A DNA stretch of 58,937 nt from Desulfosporosinus sp. HMP52 (GCF_000765145.1 NZ_JMGA01000005.1:1-58937); one strand, 5' to 3'; shown: positions 1 through 8,355, counted from the first letter of the stretch. The notes: generated from the sequence alone by a model not told the origin. Numbers and translations are program-made.

Positions 1-37
1 ATTCTTAAAGTGTTCCCATGTTTTTCAACACCCTGAT

Positions 38-1327
38 TTACTTCTTTTTGCCAGCTCGGTATGACTCCGCTAAAATTTGGACAGTATGCACAACTTCCTC
101 ATTTATTCCGGCATTTTCCACTCCGCTTTTTAGCTGTAACCTACATGCTGGACAACCTGTTGCCACCGTATCAGTGTGGGTCAACTCAATATCCGCTGTC
201 TTACGATCAGAGATCTGTACAGAGAGATCAGGGTGCACAAGGCTGAAAGATCCAGCCATCCCACAACAACGCCCTGGTTCTTTCATTTCAATCAATTCCA
301 CACCCGGAATACTCTTTAAGATTTCTCGTGGTTCCTTATTAATCCCTTGTCCACGATTCAAGTGACAGGGATCATGATAAGTCACTTTACGATTTACTCG
401 TCCTAAACCTTCTTTTTTGAAAGGTACTTTGTGAATCAGAAATTCAGAAATATCGTAGGACTTGCCAGCCCATTTATCGGCTAAGGCCTTAAACTGCGGA
501 TCATTGTCCAAAAGTTCACCAAAGACATGCTTCCAAGCAGTTCCTCCGGAGGAACATGCCACTACCAAAGCGTCCGCGCCCAGCTTCTCAAATGCTCTTA
601 AATTCCTTTTTGCTAAAGCACTAGCCGAGGCAACATCTCCATTTACTGAGGCGGGAATTCCACAGCATCCTTGACCCTTAGGAATTACAACTTCGATGTC
701 ATTTTCTTTAAGAACCTCTACAACCGCTTTCCCAATATCTGTGTAGAAGTAATTAATCATACATCCGGTGAAAAAGGCCACTCTCATCTTAGGTTTTTCG
801 ACCTTAACAACTTCCGGAAACTCCGAACGCAATGTCTTGCTGGCTAGCATTGGGAATACTTTATCCGTGCCAATCCCAATATCAAAACGCATTCTGGCAA
901 TACGATCACTTTTATGAGGTACGTGTTTTAAGGCCACACCTTGGAACATACTGCCTGTTTTCATACCAAAATCAAACATACGCTGCATCTTAAGCGCAGT
1001 AAAGGCAATCTTTTTGACCGGGTGCAGACCCTTTTTGCGAACAGCCTCAGCTCGAGCTGCTAAAATAATTTTGTCAAATCTAACTCCACAGGGACAGTTA
1101 TTATTACATGCCATACAGGTTGTACATAGAGAAAAACGATCTGCCAGCCCTTGAGTCATTTCAGCTTCTCCTGAAAGAAGGAATTCGACGAGGCTGATTT
1201 TTCCCCTTGCCACAGCAACTTCTTGGCGGGTTTCCTTATAGATAGGGCAAACTGCCATACAGTTTCCGCATTTCATGCATTTATGGAGTTCTTCGGTAAT
1301 CGAATCCAGAGAATTATATACGGACAC
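38..1327 (-). CDS. GlcF-type Fe-S subunit of D-lactate/glycolate dehydrogenase
   Basis: Electron-transferring Fe-S partner of the FAD oxidase encoded just upstream; together they should oxidise a 2-hydroxyacid (D-lactate or glycolate) and pass electrons towards the membrane pool. Two ferredoxin-like clusters are visible: CMKCGNCMAVC from about residue 17, and a second at about 66-77 with CTTCMAC. Two CCG-type cysteine-rich motifs follow (GCCGIPAS and RCCGMAGSF), as in the GlcF/HdrD family. I place the start at a GTG (1327) preceded by GAGGAGGG, giving 429 aa. An upstream ATG in the same frame lies deep inside the glcD reading frame and is unlikely. The stop of glcD is 2 nt upstream, so translation is probably coupled. 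Substrate is inferred from the lactate permeases nearby. Confidence 0.88.
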   Translation of the reverse strand: MSVYNSLDSITEELHKCMKCGNCMAVCPIYKETRQEVAVARGKISLVEFLLSGEAEMTQGLADRFSLCTTCMACNNNCPCGVRFDKIILAARAEAVRKKGLHPVKKIAFTALKMQRMFDFGMKTGSMFQGVALKHVPHKSDRIARMRFDIGIGTDKVFPMLASKTLRSEFPEVVKVEKPKMRVAFFTGCMINYFYTDIGKAVVEVLKENDIEVVIPKGQGCCGIPASVNGDVASASALAKRNLRAFEKLGADALVVACSSGGTAWKHVFGELLDNDPQFKALADKWAGKSYDISEFLIHKVPFKKEGLGRVNRKVTYHDPCHLNRGQGINKEPREILKSIPGVELIEMKEPGRCCGMAGSFSLVHPDLSVQISDRKTADIELTHTDTVATGCPACRLQLKSGVENAGINEEVVHTVQILAESYRAGKKK

Positions 1328-1329
1328 GA

Positions 1330-2718
1330 TTAGTCCCTCCTCACTATTTTCCCAGGGTTCAACACATAGTTGGGATCCAGGGCTTCTTTCATACTTCGCA
1401 GTAATGCAACGCCGGCTTCGCCAAATTCCCAATCTAGATATTTCATTTTAGCAATTCCTATGCCATGTTCCCCTGAAAGGGTTCCACCTAAGGAAATCGC
1501 TGTTTGGAATATCTCATCGACGGCTAAGTGAACTCGCTTCATTTCGTCTTGATCTCTCTCATCCGTTAAAATCGTTGGATGTAGGTTGCCATCTCCAGCA
1601 TGACCGAAAGTTGCGATGTTGAGTTTATGCTTTTCGGCAATTTTACGAATGGCTTTAATCATATCGGGGATTTTACTTCTCGGTACCGTTGCATCCTCCA
1701 GAACCGTGGTCGGCCTTTTTTGAGCTAAGGCCGGAAGGGCACTTCGACGTGCCAACCATAATAGATCCCGCTCTTTATCATCCTTAGCAATTTTGACATC
1801 GGCAGCCTGTTCCTCTTTTAAAATCTGCTCGACTAAAACCGCTTCCCGTTCAACAACTTCTTTATATCCGTCTACTTCAATTAGCAGAACTGCTTCAGCA
1901 TCTAGGGGAAGTCCAGCGTGAACAAAGTGTTCCACGGTTTGTATGGTAACATTGTCCATAATCTCAAGGGTAGCAGGAATAATCTTATTTCTGATAATCG
2001 AAGCTATAGCTTTTCCAGCCTTGTCAACATCATCAAAAACAGCCATAATACTCTTACGAGCCTCAGGAGCAGGGATTAACTTCACGAGAATTTCCGTGAT
2101 TATTCCTAAGGTTCCTTCTGCTCCTGTAAAGAGAGCTACTAAATCATAACCAGTAACATTTTTAACTGTTTTTCCACCCCAGCGAATAACTTCCCCGTTC
2201 GCTAAAACTACTTGCAAACCCATAATATAATGCTTGGTAACACCATACTTAAGTCCACGCAATCCACCAGAACATTCAGAAACTGAACCGCCCATAGTAG
2301 CCGTTGTGACTGTCCCTGGATCTGGCGGATATATCAACCCAAACTGCTGTACAGCGTTATTTAGGTCTTGAATAATCACTCCAGGTTGAACCGTTGCCGT
2401 TAGATTATCCTGATCCACTTCCAGGATTTTATTGAGGTTTAGCATTGATAGAACGATACTGTCCTCAGATGGAATAGTACCTCCACTTAAATTCGTGCCT
2501 GAACCACGTGGATAGACGGGAACCTTATAGCGATTAGCTATCTTTACAACTTCTGCAACTTGCTCGGTATTAAGGGGTGAAACCACGACTCCCGGCTTAT
2601 GATGTTTCATTGCAGCTGTCGCGTCATAAGCATAGGTCAGTAAGTCTTCCTGCTCCGTGAGGACGTTTTCCTTACCCAATACTTTAATTAGATCTTCTAT
2701 AACTTCACGAGCTAGCAT
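1330..2718 (-). CDS. FAD-linked 2-hydroxyacid oxidase, GlcD/D-lactate dehydrogenase type
   Basis: Flavoprotein of 462 aa that oxidises D-lactate or glycolate. The PCMH-type FAD-binding domain occupies roughly residues 40-215, with the conserved VYPRGSGTNLSGG loop and, further on, PPDPGTVTTATMGGSVSE. The C-terminal FAD-oxidase domain ends with the family signature FGHAGDGNLHPTI and GTLSGEHGIGIAKMKYL. The length is normal for the family. It is the first gene of a two-gene operon with the Fe-S subunit and lies beside lactate permease genes, so D-lactate is the preferred substrate guess; glycolate cannot be excluded. A palindromic candidate operator lies about 40-55 bp upstream. Confidence 0.9.
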   Translation of the reverse strand: MLAREVIEDLIKVLGKENVLTEQEDLLTYAYDATAAMKHHKPGVVVSPLNTEQVAEVVKIANRYKVPVYPRGSGTNLSGGTIPSEDSIVLSMLNLNKILEVDQDNLTATVQPGVIIQDLNNAVQQFGLIYPPDPGTVTTATMGGSVSECSGGLRGLKYGVTKHYIMGLQVVLANGEVIRWGGKTVKNVTGYDLVALFTGAEGTLGIITEILVKLIPAPEARKSIMAVFDDVDKAGKAIASIIRNKIIPATLEIMDNVTIQTVEHFVHAGLPLDAEAVLLIEVDGYKEVVEREAVLVEQILKEEQAADVKIAKDDKERDLLWLARRSALPALAQKRPTTVLEDATVPRSKIPDMIKAIRKIAEKHKLNIATFGHAGDGNLHPTILTDERDQDEMKRVHLAVDEIFQTAISLGGTLSGEHGIGIAKMKYLDWEFGEAGVALLRSMKEALDPNYVLNPGKIVRRD

Positions 2719-2755
2719 TCATCTACCCCCTATAGTATTTTAAAAATTTAATTTC

Positions 2756-2772
2756 GTCTGATAGTCAGACCA
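2756..2772 (-). promoter_or_regulatory. candidate FadR/LldR-type operator upstream of glcD
   Basis: Positions 2756-2770 form a perfect 6+3+6 palindrome, GTCTGA-TAG-TCAGAC. Read on the minus strand, 2772-2762 is TGGTCTGACTA, which fits the TNGTNNNACNA pattern described for LldR regulators of the GntR/FadR family. The regulator gene at 4889-5638 is a plausible binder. The assignment is an inference. Confidence 0.5.
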
Positions 2773-2838
2773 CCTAACCATATATTAATTCAATTATTTA
2801 TGTATTTCAATATGTAAAACGCATTTATTTCAAATAAA

Positions 2839-2866
2839 GGGGAAAGGTCAAAAACAACCTTTCCCC
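2839..2866 (-). terminator. rho-independent terminator of the first lactate permease gene
   Basis: A perfect 10-bp stem, GGGGAAAGGT/ACCTTTCCCC, is followed on the minus strand by TTTATTTG. It lies about 40 bp past the permease stop codon. It separates lctP from the glcD operon, which must therefore have its own promoter between 2719 and 2838. Confidence 0.75.
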
Positions 2867-2907
2867 ACTTTAGGTATATTTATTATTTTCTTACATTTAT
2901 TTCTTTA

Positions 2908-4557
2908 TTATTGAATAACCGGAATCATCCCTGGTACTACATACGCCTGTAAATAGGTCATAAGGCAAATTAGTAATAGGAGAAAGATTGAATGCTTGAA
3001 CGTAAACCTGAATAGATCGGATTCTTTACCCACTAAACCAGTAGCTGCCGTCGCGACTGCTATAGATTGTGGAGATATCATCTTTCCTACAACTCCGCCT
3101 GAACTATTAGCGGCAATAGTCAGAACAGGATTTACCCCAACCTGTTGAGCCGTGACATTTTGAAGTTGTCCGAACAAGGCGTTTGCCGAGGTATCAGATC
3201 CTGTCAAGAATACACCGAGCCAACCGAGAACCGGAGCGAAGAAGGGAAACAAATGACCGGTTCCTGCAAAAAGAATCCCGAGTGTATAAGATAATCCTGA
3301 ATAGTTAGCAATGTAAGCAAAGCCAAGTACAGAGCTTACTGTAATGGTCGGATAGATTAGTGTTTTCAAAGTGGATCGTGCTACTTTTGCTCCCCTGGCT
3401 GGACTGACACCGAGAATGAGCATTGTAATAATTGAAGAGATTAAAATCGCAGTTCCGGCTGCGGCAAAGAAGTCCCATTTGTAATAGGCACCATACACTG
3501 CTGGCTTTGTGACAATTGGCGTAGTTTTTATGACCAGGCCATCGAGCCCAGGCCAATGGGGAATGTTAACAAACCATTCCAGCTGTTTGGTGACAAAATT
3601 TTTGAAGCTTGTTGTACCCCAAATTCCAACCAGGACAGTCAAAACCAAAAAAGGAGACCAAGCTTTAAGTATCGCACCTCCCGAGTACTTCTTGTATTGT
3701 TCGATTTTCTCACTTTTCTCATTTGCAAACCGCCAAATGTTCTTCGGTTTCCAGACTTTGAGCAGAGCTGCTGTCGCAATTAGCGAAATGAGTGAAGAAA
3801 TAATATCGGGTAGCATTGGTCCAAGGTAGTTTGAAGACCACCACTGGGCTATGGCGAAGGTAAAACCTGAAACCAGAATTGCAGGCATAACTTCTTTAGC
3901 ACCTTTCCAGCCGGCCATTAGGATAATTAAATATAATGGTATAAAAACGGAAAGGAAGGGAAGTTGACGACCCACTGCTGCAGAAATTATATCTGCATTG
4001 ACACCGGTTACTGCACCAGCGGCAATAATCGGAGCGCCAATTCCTCCGAAGGCTACCGGAGCGGTGTTGGCGATCAAGCAAAGGCCTGCCGCATAGAGGG
4101 GTTCAAAGCCCAGACCGATCAAAATCGCACCAGTAATTGCTACAGGAGTACCAAATCCAGCAGCACCCTCTAAAAAAGCCCCAAAGGAAAAAGCAATTAG
4201 AAGTGCTTGGAGGCGACGGTCGTTGGACAAAGAAGCGATTGAACTCTTAATAATATCGAATTGACCTGCTTCAACAGTTAAGTTATACAAGAAAACTGCA
4301 GTTACAATAATCCAAGCAATGGGAAATAACCCATTAAGGATACCAAGGGCACTTGACGAAAGGGCAACTCCTATTGGCATCTTGTAAACTAGAATAACAA
4401 CAATATTAGTAAAGATCAGCGTAGTTACTCCAGCTATGTGCCCTTTCATGCGTTTTATTGCTAAGGCCCATAGTAAATAGAAGATAGGCAAAGATACCAC
4501 TAATGCTGTAAGTCCAATACTACCTCCAAGCGCGGAATAGTTTTGTGTCCATTGCAT
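2908..4557 (-). CDS. lctP: L-lactate permease family transporter (first copy)
   Basis: Integral membrane lactate/H+ symporter of the LctP family, 549 aa, with about 13 hydrophobic segments. Family motifs are present: FGAFLEGAAGFGTPVAI at about residue 125-141, then LCLIANTAPVAFGGIG, and LGVFLTGSDTSANALFG followed by NSSGGVVGKMISPQSIAVA near the C terminus. The start is an ATG with an AGGTGG-like site. It should import lactate, and possibly glycolate, for the GlcD/GlcF dehydrogenase. It is a full-length paralogue of the permease at 6261-8114. It has its own leader (4558-4770) and terminator, so it is probably monocistronic. Confidence 0.93.
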   Translation of the reverse strand: MQWTQNYSALGGSIGLTALVVSLPIFYLLWALAIKRMKGHIAGVTTLIFTNIVVILVYKMPIGVALSSSALGILNGLFPIAWIIVTAVFLYNLTVEAGQFDIIKSSIASLSNDRRLQALLIAFSFGAFLEGAAGFGTPVAITGAILIGLGFEPLYAAGLCLIANTAPVAFGGIGAPIIAAGAVTGVNADIISAAVGRQLPFLSVFIPLYLIILMAGWKGAKEVMPAILVSGFTFAIAQWWSSNYLGPMLPDIISSLISLIATAALLKVWKPKNIWRFANEKSEKIEQYKKYSGGAILKAWSPFLVLTVLVGIWGTTSFKNFVTKQLEWFVNIPHWPGLDGLVIKTTPIVTKPAVYGAYYKWDFFAAAGTAILISSIITMLILGVSPARGAKVARSTLKTLIYPTITVSSVLGFAYIANYSGLSYTLGILFAGTGHLFPFFAPVLGWLGVFLTGSDTSANALFGQLQNVTAQQVGVNPVLTIAANSSGGVVGKMISPQSIAVATAATGLVGKESDLFRFTFKHSIFLLLLICLMTYLQAYVVPGMIPVIQ

Positions 4558-4768
4558 TTATTACTTCCACCTTTCATAGTCTTGTATCATACCTCTAGAT
4601 AGATTAATTTCTTTCTGCGCATCTCTCCTCACTTAATTTGTGGCTAATCGTAAGCATAACCATTATAAACGAGGTTAAAAACCAATTTGAAAATATGCAA
4701 TGCTAATTATTCTTACTAGGGAATTGTTTGCAATTCTCTGCTTAAATATTCGTCTTCTGATAAAATAG
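4558..4768 (-). promoter_or_regulatory. leader and promoter region of the first lctP
   Basis: This AT-rich interval holds a good minus-strand -10 box, TATAAT (4667-4662), but no well-spaced -35 hexamer. Just upstream is GGTT-TTT-AACC (4672-4682 area), a small palindrome that could bind an activator. The TGGTCTGA core seen upstream of glcD and the second permease is absent here. Together with the terminator at 4777-4801 this accounts for the whole gap between lctP and the regulator gene. Confidence 0.35.
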
Positions 4769-4776
4769 CAAAATAA

Positions 4777-4801
4777 AAAACCGAGGCTGAACTTCGGTTT
4801 T
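4777..4801 (-). terminator. terminator of the GntR regulator gene
   Basis: An 8-bp stem AAAACCGA/TCGGTTTT is followed on the minus strand by TTATTTTGC. It lies about 90 bp past the regulator stop codon and before the lctP promoter. Confidence 0.65.
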
Positions 4802-4888
4802 CTGATTGCTGTCTCCTATGAATTTTGTTTTGTTTTTACCATAAAGATATTTCTTCTTTTGAGTGACTAAGTTAACTTTTCTGTGCTA

Positions 4889-5638
4889 CTAGTGTTTCTG
4901 TTTATTATTTTCAATTAAATACTTCTTAAGTTTGTTCTCGGCCCCTACAAGATGATCCAACATTAGTTTTTGAGCATTTTGTACATCGCGATTTTTAATC
5001 GCTTCATATATTAGGAAATGCTCATTAAATAACTTCTGAGGAGTTTCTTCATGTTTGTAAAGCCAATTACGACTGCTTTTTAAGCTCTTGCGAATAGTAT
5101 CCGAGAGAGTCATCATCAAACGAAAGAAAATTTTGTTATGAGCTGCTTTGGCAATTGCATAATGGAAGTGATGTTCTGCTTCTTCACCCAGGTGATCTAA
5201 TTTAAGATCTTTTCGCATGATTTCTAGCGCTTCGAACATATCATTTATCTCATCTTCATCTGCTCTCTCTGCGGCCAAACCAGCAGCTTGCACTTCTAGA
5301 ATTTTTCGAGCCTCATAGAGTTCCAGATCTGCATTTTTTTCGATAAACAGCATCCAAGCTAAAGGGGTTACTACAGATTCCATATTTACTTTTCTGATAT
5401 AACTTCCTTCGCCAGAACGTACTTCTACAAGTCCCATCATTACAAGGGCGCTAATAGCTTCCCGAATCGATGCACGACTTACCTTAAACCGCTCCACTAA
5501 TTCCCTTTCTGAAGGCAATCGATCTCCGGGTTTTAGATGACCTTGGGCAATTTGTTGACTGATCTGCTCAACAATCTGTTCATAAATTTTTGGGGTTCTA
5601 ATGGGTTTGATTATCACCCTTTTTCTCTCCTCGCACAT
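4889..5638 (-). CDS. FadR-type GntR transcriptional regulator (LldR/PdhR-like)
   Basis: DNA-binding regulator of up to 249 aa. The N-terminal winged helix spans about residues 12-78 and includes LKPGDRLPSERELVERFKVS and SRASIREAISAL, the GntR signature. The rest is an all-helical FCD ligand domain of the FadR subfamily (about 95-225). Its position between two lactate permease genes and beside glcD/glcF suggests that it answers to lactate or a related 2-hydroxyacid. The start is ambiguous: an ATG at 5638 with AAGGAGG 13 nt away, or an in-frame GTG seven codons in, with GAGGAG at better spacing. Confidence 0.88.
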   Translation of the reverse strand: MCEERKRVIIKPIRTPKIYEQIVEQISQQIAQGHLKPGDRLPSERELVERFKVSRASIREAISALVMMGLVEVRSGEGSYIRKVNMESVVTPLAWMLFIEKNADLELYEARKILEVQAAGLAAERADEDEINDMFEALEIMRKDLKLDHLGEEAEHHFHYAIAKAAHNKIFFRLMMTLSDTIRKSLKSSRNWLYKHEETPQKLFNEHFLIYEAIKNRDVQNAQKLMLDHLVGAENKLKKYLIENNKQKH

Positions 5639-5891
5639 CGGTTGTATATAGCCTCCTTGACTCCAAGGCTAAAACCTCTCTTACTACTCAGAAAAATGAA
5701 AGACCACAAAGACAGCTTCTGGCCCAGGATTGGCAAATGAGGTCAGCGCTTGGGCGAGCCTCAGAATGCTGTGTGACACACGAAGACACTGTCTTTCGCA
5801 CGGATAACCCTTTTGCAGACACTGTTTTGCAGGGATTAGCTTTCTGCAGGATGTGGGAGAAGCAGCCCAACTATTTGGTTACTGCGATAAA

Positions 5892-5923
5892 ATGTGCAGC
5901 AGGTCGGCACTCCTGCTGCACAT
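5892..5923. repeat. hairpin repeat, copy 1
   Basis: Perfect 12-bp inverted repeat ATGTGCAGCAGG/CCTGCTGCACAT with loop TCGGCACT. A run of six T (5926-5931) follows, so it could also terminate plus-strand transcripts. The core TGCAGCAGGTCGGYACTCCT, continuing GCTGCA, recurs at 5943-5968, within the second copy. Confidence 0.8.
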
Positions 5924-5940
5924 GCTTTTTTGGGGATGGT

Positions 5941-5970
5941 GCTGCAGCAGGTCGGTACTCCTGCTGCAGC
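5941..5970. repeat. hairpin repeat, copy 2
   Basis: Perfect 11-bp inverted repeat GCTGCAGCAGG/CCTGCTGCAGC with loop TCGGTACT. It differs from copy 1 by a compensated outer stem and one loop base. Both copies share the layout CAGG-N8-CCTG with the hairpin at 58571-58590. REP-like behaviour is suspected, not shown. Confidence 0.75.
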
Positions 5971-6098
5971 TGCTGTTCCTTTGATGGTTGGACTCGACTT
6001 CCCAGCTATGTCTGCCGTTATAGCTGGAAGTATGATTAATAGCACTCCATGGAGCTGTAGGAATACCTATGCTCGTCGGAGCAGCCACAATCGCATAA
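5951..6098 (+). pseudogene. remnant of an additional lactate permease gene
   Basis: A plus-strand reading frame from 5951 gives VGTPAAAAVPLMVGLDFP, then about 14 more residues to NSTP at 6049. After a shift at 6050 the frame from 6051 reads GAVGIPMLVGAATIA and stops at 6096. This matches the core of the LctP family, where a GTPAA..PLMVGLGFP block leads to STPVSFGAVGTP. The missing VSF-type residues at the junction indicate a small frameshifting deletion. Only about 50 codons remain. The wording differs from both intact permeases here (which have GTPVAI), so it came from a different subtype and not from a recent local duplication. Confidence 0.72.
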
Positions 6099-6210
6099 CT
6101 TATAAATTTAAGGCCTATTGTGCATCTTAAGCTATGCAGACTGGAATTAACTGTGGTTAAAATCTTTCCGAATAGGTTGAAGTGATATAGTTTATGCCAG
6201 CGAACATAAG

Positions 6211-6252
6211 AAAGGCTCCTTGATTTCTGATTTGTGAAGTTTTGGAGCCTTT
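6211..6252 (-). terminator. hairpin after the second lactate permease gene
   Basis: A 9-bp stem AAAGGCTCC/GGAGCCTTT with a 24-nt spacer sits right after the permease stop codon on the minus strand, followed by CTTATG. The U tract is weak, so terminator strength is uncertain. Confidence 0.5.
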
Positions 6253-6260
6253 CCGATAGT

Positions 6261-8114
6261 TTACATATTTCTTGTGATATTTTTCTTACCCGTGGTATCA
6301 AGCATCATTCCGAGGATATAAGACCCTCCAAGCAGCCCAGCTAAAACAGCTAGGAGCTGAACTCCACTGAGTTTATAAGCAACAATTGCTTTAGCAGCTC
6401 CTCCGCCCCATGTAGCAGGAGGGATCATCCACTGGAACACATAAGCTTGCAGCATTATAAGAACACCGACCAGAGCAGCTAAAATGATACTGTGCCAGAA
6501 TACTGTACGGAAGATCGGACCAACTGCAAGGCTGCCTTCTTGCCTATTTTCATAACAAGCAGCGGTAGCTACAACAATACTTTGGGCGTCAATCATTTTA
6601 CCCATAACACCACCCGTACTGTTTGAAGCCGCAATCAAAATAGGATCAAGTCCAAGCTGTTCAGCAGTAATTTTCTGCATATTTCCAAACAGAACGTTAG
6701 AAGACGTGTCACTTCCTGTCAAGAATACGCCCAACCAACCCAGCATAGCAGCGAAGAACGGATACAGGATACCAGTTTTGGTAAACGCGAGACCAAGGAT
6801 AGCATCCAACCCAGCAAATTTAGTGGTAAAACCCATACCCATAACTAATCCTATAGTCAGCAACGGGGTTTTCATCCTCTTTGCAGTACGTAAGGCCGCT
6901 TCCTTCCACTGTGCAGCCGTAAGTCTTAGGAAAAGTCCCGTTAATATAGCTGCAATGAAAATGCCTGTTCCGGCTGCTGAAAGGAGGTTTAATGAGTATA
7001 CAGCAGCTTCAGGGCTGTTTTTAGGTACAACAGGCGCAGTTTTAACAACTACATTATGCAGGAAAGGAACGTTGATAGGATAATTATAAAACATGTTCAG
7101 AAGACCCTTAACTTGGGGCAGACCCCAGAGAAATACAAAGGCGGTTAGGAATGACCAAGGGATCCAAGCAATAACAACTTCTTTTGTAGAATGCTTAGAA
7201 CCAACTTTTGCAGGAGCTTCTCCGACCAAACGATAGGTTGTTTTGGGCTGCCAAACTTTAAGGAAGAAGATTACTGCCAGCATCGAAACGATACCGCCAA
7301 GAATATCTACTAACATTGGACCGATATAGTTAGAAACGTAGAACTGAGTAAGAGCGAAACTGATACCAGCCACAAGCAGAGCTGGCATAACTTCCATAGT
7401 ATCCTTTACAACAGTTTTCATACTTTTCTTATCCATATAAACCATGGTAGCTATGGTCCAGATAGGGATTATTAAAGAAAAGAAAGGAAGTTGACGACCA
7501 GCCATTGCACTCAGAGCAAATTCGGGAAGTCCAGTTACTTTAGCCAGAGTAATAAGAGGAGTACCAATAGCACCGTAAGCAACCGGGGCAGTATTAGCGA
7601 TCAGGCAAAGCACTGCAGCAGTAAAAGGTTTAAACCCTAAACCCACCATTAACGCACCGGCAATGGCGACAGGAGTTCCGAAACCGGCTGCACCTTCAAT
7701 AAATGCACCAAAGGAGAAAGCAATAAGGATAGCCTGAATTCTTCTGTCAGCAGACAGATTACTTACACTGTCCTTAACGGTTTCAAATTTCCCGGTAACA
7801 AGCGTAATTGTGTACAGGAACATCGCAGCAACAACAATCCAACCGATAGGAAAAAGTCCATATAGTACTCCGTTGACAAAAGCCATTGAAGCCGCAGGTA
7901 AAGGCATCTTCAAGATGAATACTGCGATAAGGATAGCCATAAAACCTGAAATAAGTGCAGCCGGAGGTGGTTCTATACCTCTGTGTTTATTGCCATGCTT
8001 GTCCGTTCTGGGGTGGAATGCAAGTAAATATAATAACGTAACGATTGGGATCGCAGCAACTAATGTTGATAAGACTGGACTACCTAAAGGATTGTAATTT
8101 TGTAAAAACTGCAT
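6261..8114 (-). CDS. lctP: L-lactate permease family transporter (second copy)
   Basis: Second full-length LctP-family lactate symporter, 617 aa from the preferred ATG at 8114 (AAAGGGAG seven nt upstream); an earlier in-frame ATG at 8132 has no good site. Conserved blocks: FGAFIEGAAGFGTPVAIAGA, LCLIANTAPVAYGAIGTP, LGVFLTGSDTSSNVLFGN and SNSTGGVMGKMIDAQSIV. Compared with the copy at 2908-4557 it has longer loops and a longer C-terminal tail ending in one or two extra membrane segments. It lies directly downstream of the LytS/LytT genes but behind its own leader with regulator-like sites, so it is a likely target of that system or of the FadR-type regulator. Confidence 0.93.
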   Translation of the reverse strand: MQFLQNYNPLGSPVLSTLVAAIPIVTLLYLLAFHPRTDKHGNKHRGIEPPPAALISGFMAILIAVFILKMPLPAASMAFVNGVLYGLFPIGWIVVAAMFLYTITLVTGKFETVKDSVSNLSADRRIQAILIAFSFGAFIEGAAGFGTPVAIAGALMVGLGFKPFTAAVLCLIANTAPVAYGAIGTPLITLAKVTGLPEFALSAMAGRQLPFFSLIIPIWTIATMVYMDKKSMKTVVKDTMEVMPALLVAGISFALTQFYVSNYIGPMLVDILGGIVSMLAVIFFLKVWQPKTTYRLVGEAPAKVGSKHSTKEVVIAWIPWSFLTAFVFLWGLPQVKGLLNMFYNYPINVPFLHNVVVKTAPVVPKNSPEAAVYSLNLLSAAGTGIFIAAILTGLFLRLTAAQWKEAALRTAKRMKTPLLTIGLVMGMGFTTKFAGLDAILGLAFTKTGILYPFFAAMLGWLGVFLTGSDTSSNVLFGNMQKITAEQLGLDPILIAASNSTGGVMGKMIDAQSIVVATAACYENRQEGSLAVGPIFRTVFWHSIILAALVGVLIMLQAYVFQWMIPPATWGGGAAKAIVAYKLSGVQLLAVLAGLLGGSYILGMMLDTTGKKNITRNM

Positions 8115-8177
8115 AATCCAACTCCCTTTCAAAGTTCATTCTTCAGTTGTTTAATTCAAAGACTTTATAATATTCAG

Positions 8178-8188
8178 TCATCAGACCA
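8178..8188 (-). promoter_or_regulatory. candidate FadR/LldR-type operator upstream of second lctP
   Basis: The minus strand reads TGGTCTGATGA, sharing the TGGTCTGA core and overall half-site arrangement with the candidate operator upstream of glcD, one mismatch from TNGTNNNACNA. It lies about 65 bp upstream of the start codon. Confidence 0.4.
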
Positions 8189-8253
8189 TTGAAGCCCCCC
8201 CTTCAAGTAATGTAATTAAAGAATATTATATTGTGCGAAAATTCTCTAGATTC

Positions 8254-8270
8254 TTTGCATGAAACGCAAA
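8254..8270. promoter_or_regulatory. inverted repeat upstream of second lctP
   Basis: TTTGC-N7-GCAAA forms a symmetric site about 140 bp upstream of lctP, where an activator such as the LytT response regulator might bind. A minus-strand -10-like TATAAT follows at 8229-8224. Role inferred from position only. Confidence 0.3.
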
Positions 8271-8333
8271 AATATTGACATGAAATTATGAATCGGTGTA
8301 ATGTTCTGCATATTCATTTTTGTGCAAAAGAAA

Positions 8334-8355
8334 GAGTGTTCGTTCTAGAACACTC
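8334..8355 (-). terminator. terminator overlapping the lytT stop codon
   Basis: The 8-bp stem GAGTGTTC/GAACACTC overlaps the stop codon of the response regulator gene and is followed on the minus strand by TTTCTTTTGC. It isolates the lytS-lytT operon from the permease gene. Confidence 0.65.

Noticed and set aside
5688-5870. Minus-strand frame of 60 codons upstream of the GntR gene
   Set aside because: No ribosome site, no recognisable domain, and it overlaps the decayed plus-strand permease region.
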